A stretch of 31,332 nucleotides of DNA from Candidatus Staskawiczbacteria bacterium (GTDB lineage Bacteria > Patescibacteriota > Minisyncoccia > Minisyncoccales > Staskawiczbacteraceae): assembly GCA_016866675.1 (NCBI GenBank), contig VGLO01000004.1, positions 1 to 31,332 of the forward strand, in the 5' to 3' direction. Within the stretch, counting starts at the first letter, position 1; every line of letters starts with the position of its first letter. A program made the translations under genes and the position numbers. A model generated the notes under the pieces. The model worked only from the letters and a program-made list of their open reading frames with translations, did not search any database and was not told the DNA's origin. This document shows, one piece after another, positions 30,988 through 31,332 of the stretch.

Positions 30988-31073
30988 TGGCGGAGGAGGT
31001 GGGACTCGAACCCACGGACCCTTTCGGGTTCCTGTTTTCAAGACAGGTGCAATGGCCGCTATGCGACTCCTCC
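30988..31073 (-). tRNA. tRNA-Ser (anticodon UGA)
   Basis: On the minus strand the acceptor arm ggaggag pairs with ctcctcc, followed by discriminator G and an encoded CCA (30988-30990). The anticodon arm cctgt/acagg has loop cttgaaa, giving anticodon TGA. The long variable arm (accc gaaa gggt) and T arm (gtgggttcgagtcccac) are typical of a type II serine tRNA. Confidence 0.96.
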
Positions 31074-31149
31074 GCATAATTTCTATCATAAATTTGAATA
31101 AAAATCAAATTGACTTGGCGGTCTTTTAAAGTTATAGTAAAGGCCATTA

Positions 31150-31239
31150 GGAGAGGTGGCTGAGCGGTCTAAAGCAGCAGGTTGCTAACCTGCGCCTGCG
31201 CAAGCGGGCCCGTGGGTTCGAATCCCACCCTCTCCGCCA
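31150..31239 (+). tRNA. tRNA-Ser (anticodon GCU)
   Basis: The acceptor arm ggagagg pairs with cctctcc, followed by G and an encoded CCA at 31237-31239. The anticodon stem cagg/cctg has loop ttgctaa, giving anticodon GCT (reads AGC/AGU). The long variable arm (gcctgcgcaagcgggc) and the T arm gtgggttcgaatcccac are present. It is divergent from the other tRNA-Ser across 76 bases. Confidence 0.97.
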
Positions 31240-31270
31240 ATTTTCACTTTTTGTGAAATCGTAAGGAATT

Positions 31271-31293
31271 GCCTCGGCGCTTCGCGCCTCGGC
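31271..31293. repeat. GC-rich repeat near the right end
   Basis: gcctcggc occurs at 31271-31278 and 31286-31293 as direct repeats, with a hairpin ggcgc-ttc-gcgcc (31276-31288) across them. It stands out in composition from the AT-rich surroundings (31240-31332), where I see no gene. Confidence 0.5.
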
Positions 31294-31332
31294 ATGGTAT
31301 TTTTCCGCAATTTTGAAGGCATTTTTGAAATC

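Noticed and set aside
30734..31129. 131-codon plus-strand open frame, and two short minus-strand frames in the same area
   Set aside because: They run through the tRNA-Ser(UGA) gene and the terminator and overlap the better-supported membrane protein gene, which has a strong ribosome-binding site.
1..31332. Recoded UGA (genetic code 25)
   Set aside because: Genes such as RNase J and comF end at UGA at the expected lengths, and none needs UGA readthrough.
1..31332. CRISPR array, transposase, integrase or rRNA genes
   Set aside because: No regularly spaced repeats, mobile-element proteins or rRNA-like stretches were seen; the repeats present are short and dispersed.

Overview
The window looks like a chromosomal segment of an AT-rich bacterium with a small genome, most likely Candidate Phyla Radiation (Patescibacteria), probably a Parcubacteria-type lineage. 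This is inferred from AT-rich DNA, dense gene packing, short housekeeping proteins, a ribosomal protein S6 with a long tail, palindromes inside coding genes (a DLPDGRQ-type peptide in FtsK), and one compact type IV pilus locus in a genome lacking obvious envelope genes here. UGA is used as a stop (for example at the end of RNase J and ComF), so the standard bacterial code applies, not the recoded one of Gracilibacteria/Absconditabacteria.

Layout. Positions 1-1680 (+) hold the 3' end of an RNase J gene and trpS, whose leader is a long inverted repeat. A phosphohexomutase gene (-) follows. Then comes the rpsF-ssb-rpsR operon (+) with its own promoter and a 20-bp perfect-stem terminator. From 4477 to 29779 everything is on the minus strand. 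In transcription order from the right this is: the pilus platform genes pilM-pilN-pilO-(PilP-like)-pilB, a single-domain response regulator, pilT, pilC, the major pilin as an isolated promoter/terminator unit, pilD, four minor pilins (FimT/GspH-, PilV-, PilW- and PilX-like), then ligA and rodA abutting the last minor pilin. Next come rpoB-rpoC behind a consensus promoter and a roughly 200-nt leader, then ftsK-recA and a small acidic protein. To the right of pilM, a comF-type gene (+), a small two-helix membrane protein (+), and two divergent tRNA-Ser genes (UGA and GCU anticodons) close the window.

How the genes work together. The pilus set is complete enough to build and retract a fibre: PilMNO plus a PilP-like protein form the alignment complex, PilC is the platform, PilB and PilT are opposing ATPases, PilD processes the pilins, and there is one major and four minor pilins. 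A ComF-like protein next door fits a pilus used for DNA uptake. There is no large transferred island and no CRISPR or transposase.

The least ordinary signals are small and dispersed. Two 22-bp palindromes lie inside ftsK and ligA. A related roughly 29-bp element lies inside ssb and pilD in different reading frames. Several intergenic gaps are filled with degenerate short-motif repeats and fold-back arms. The leaders of trpS, rpsF and rpoB show structures that look regulatory. The longest gene-free stretch is 15092-15357 (266 bp) and holds the rpoB promoter and leader; no gap exceeds 300 bp.
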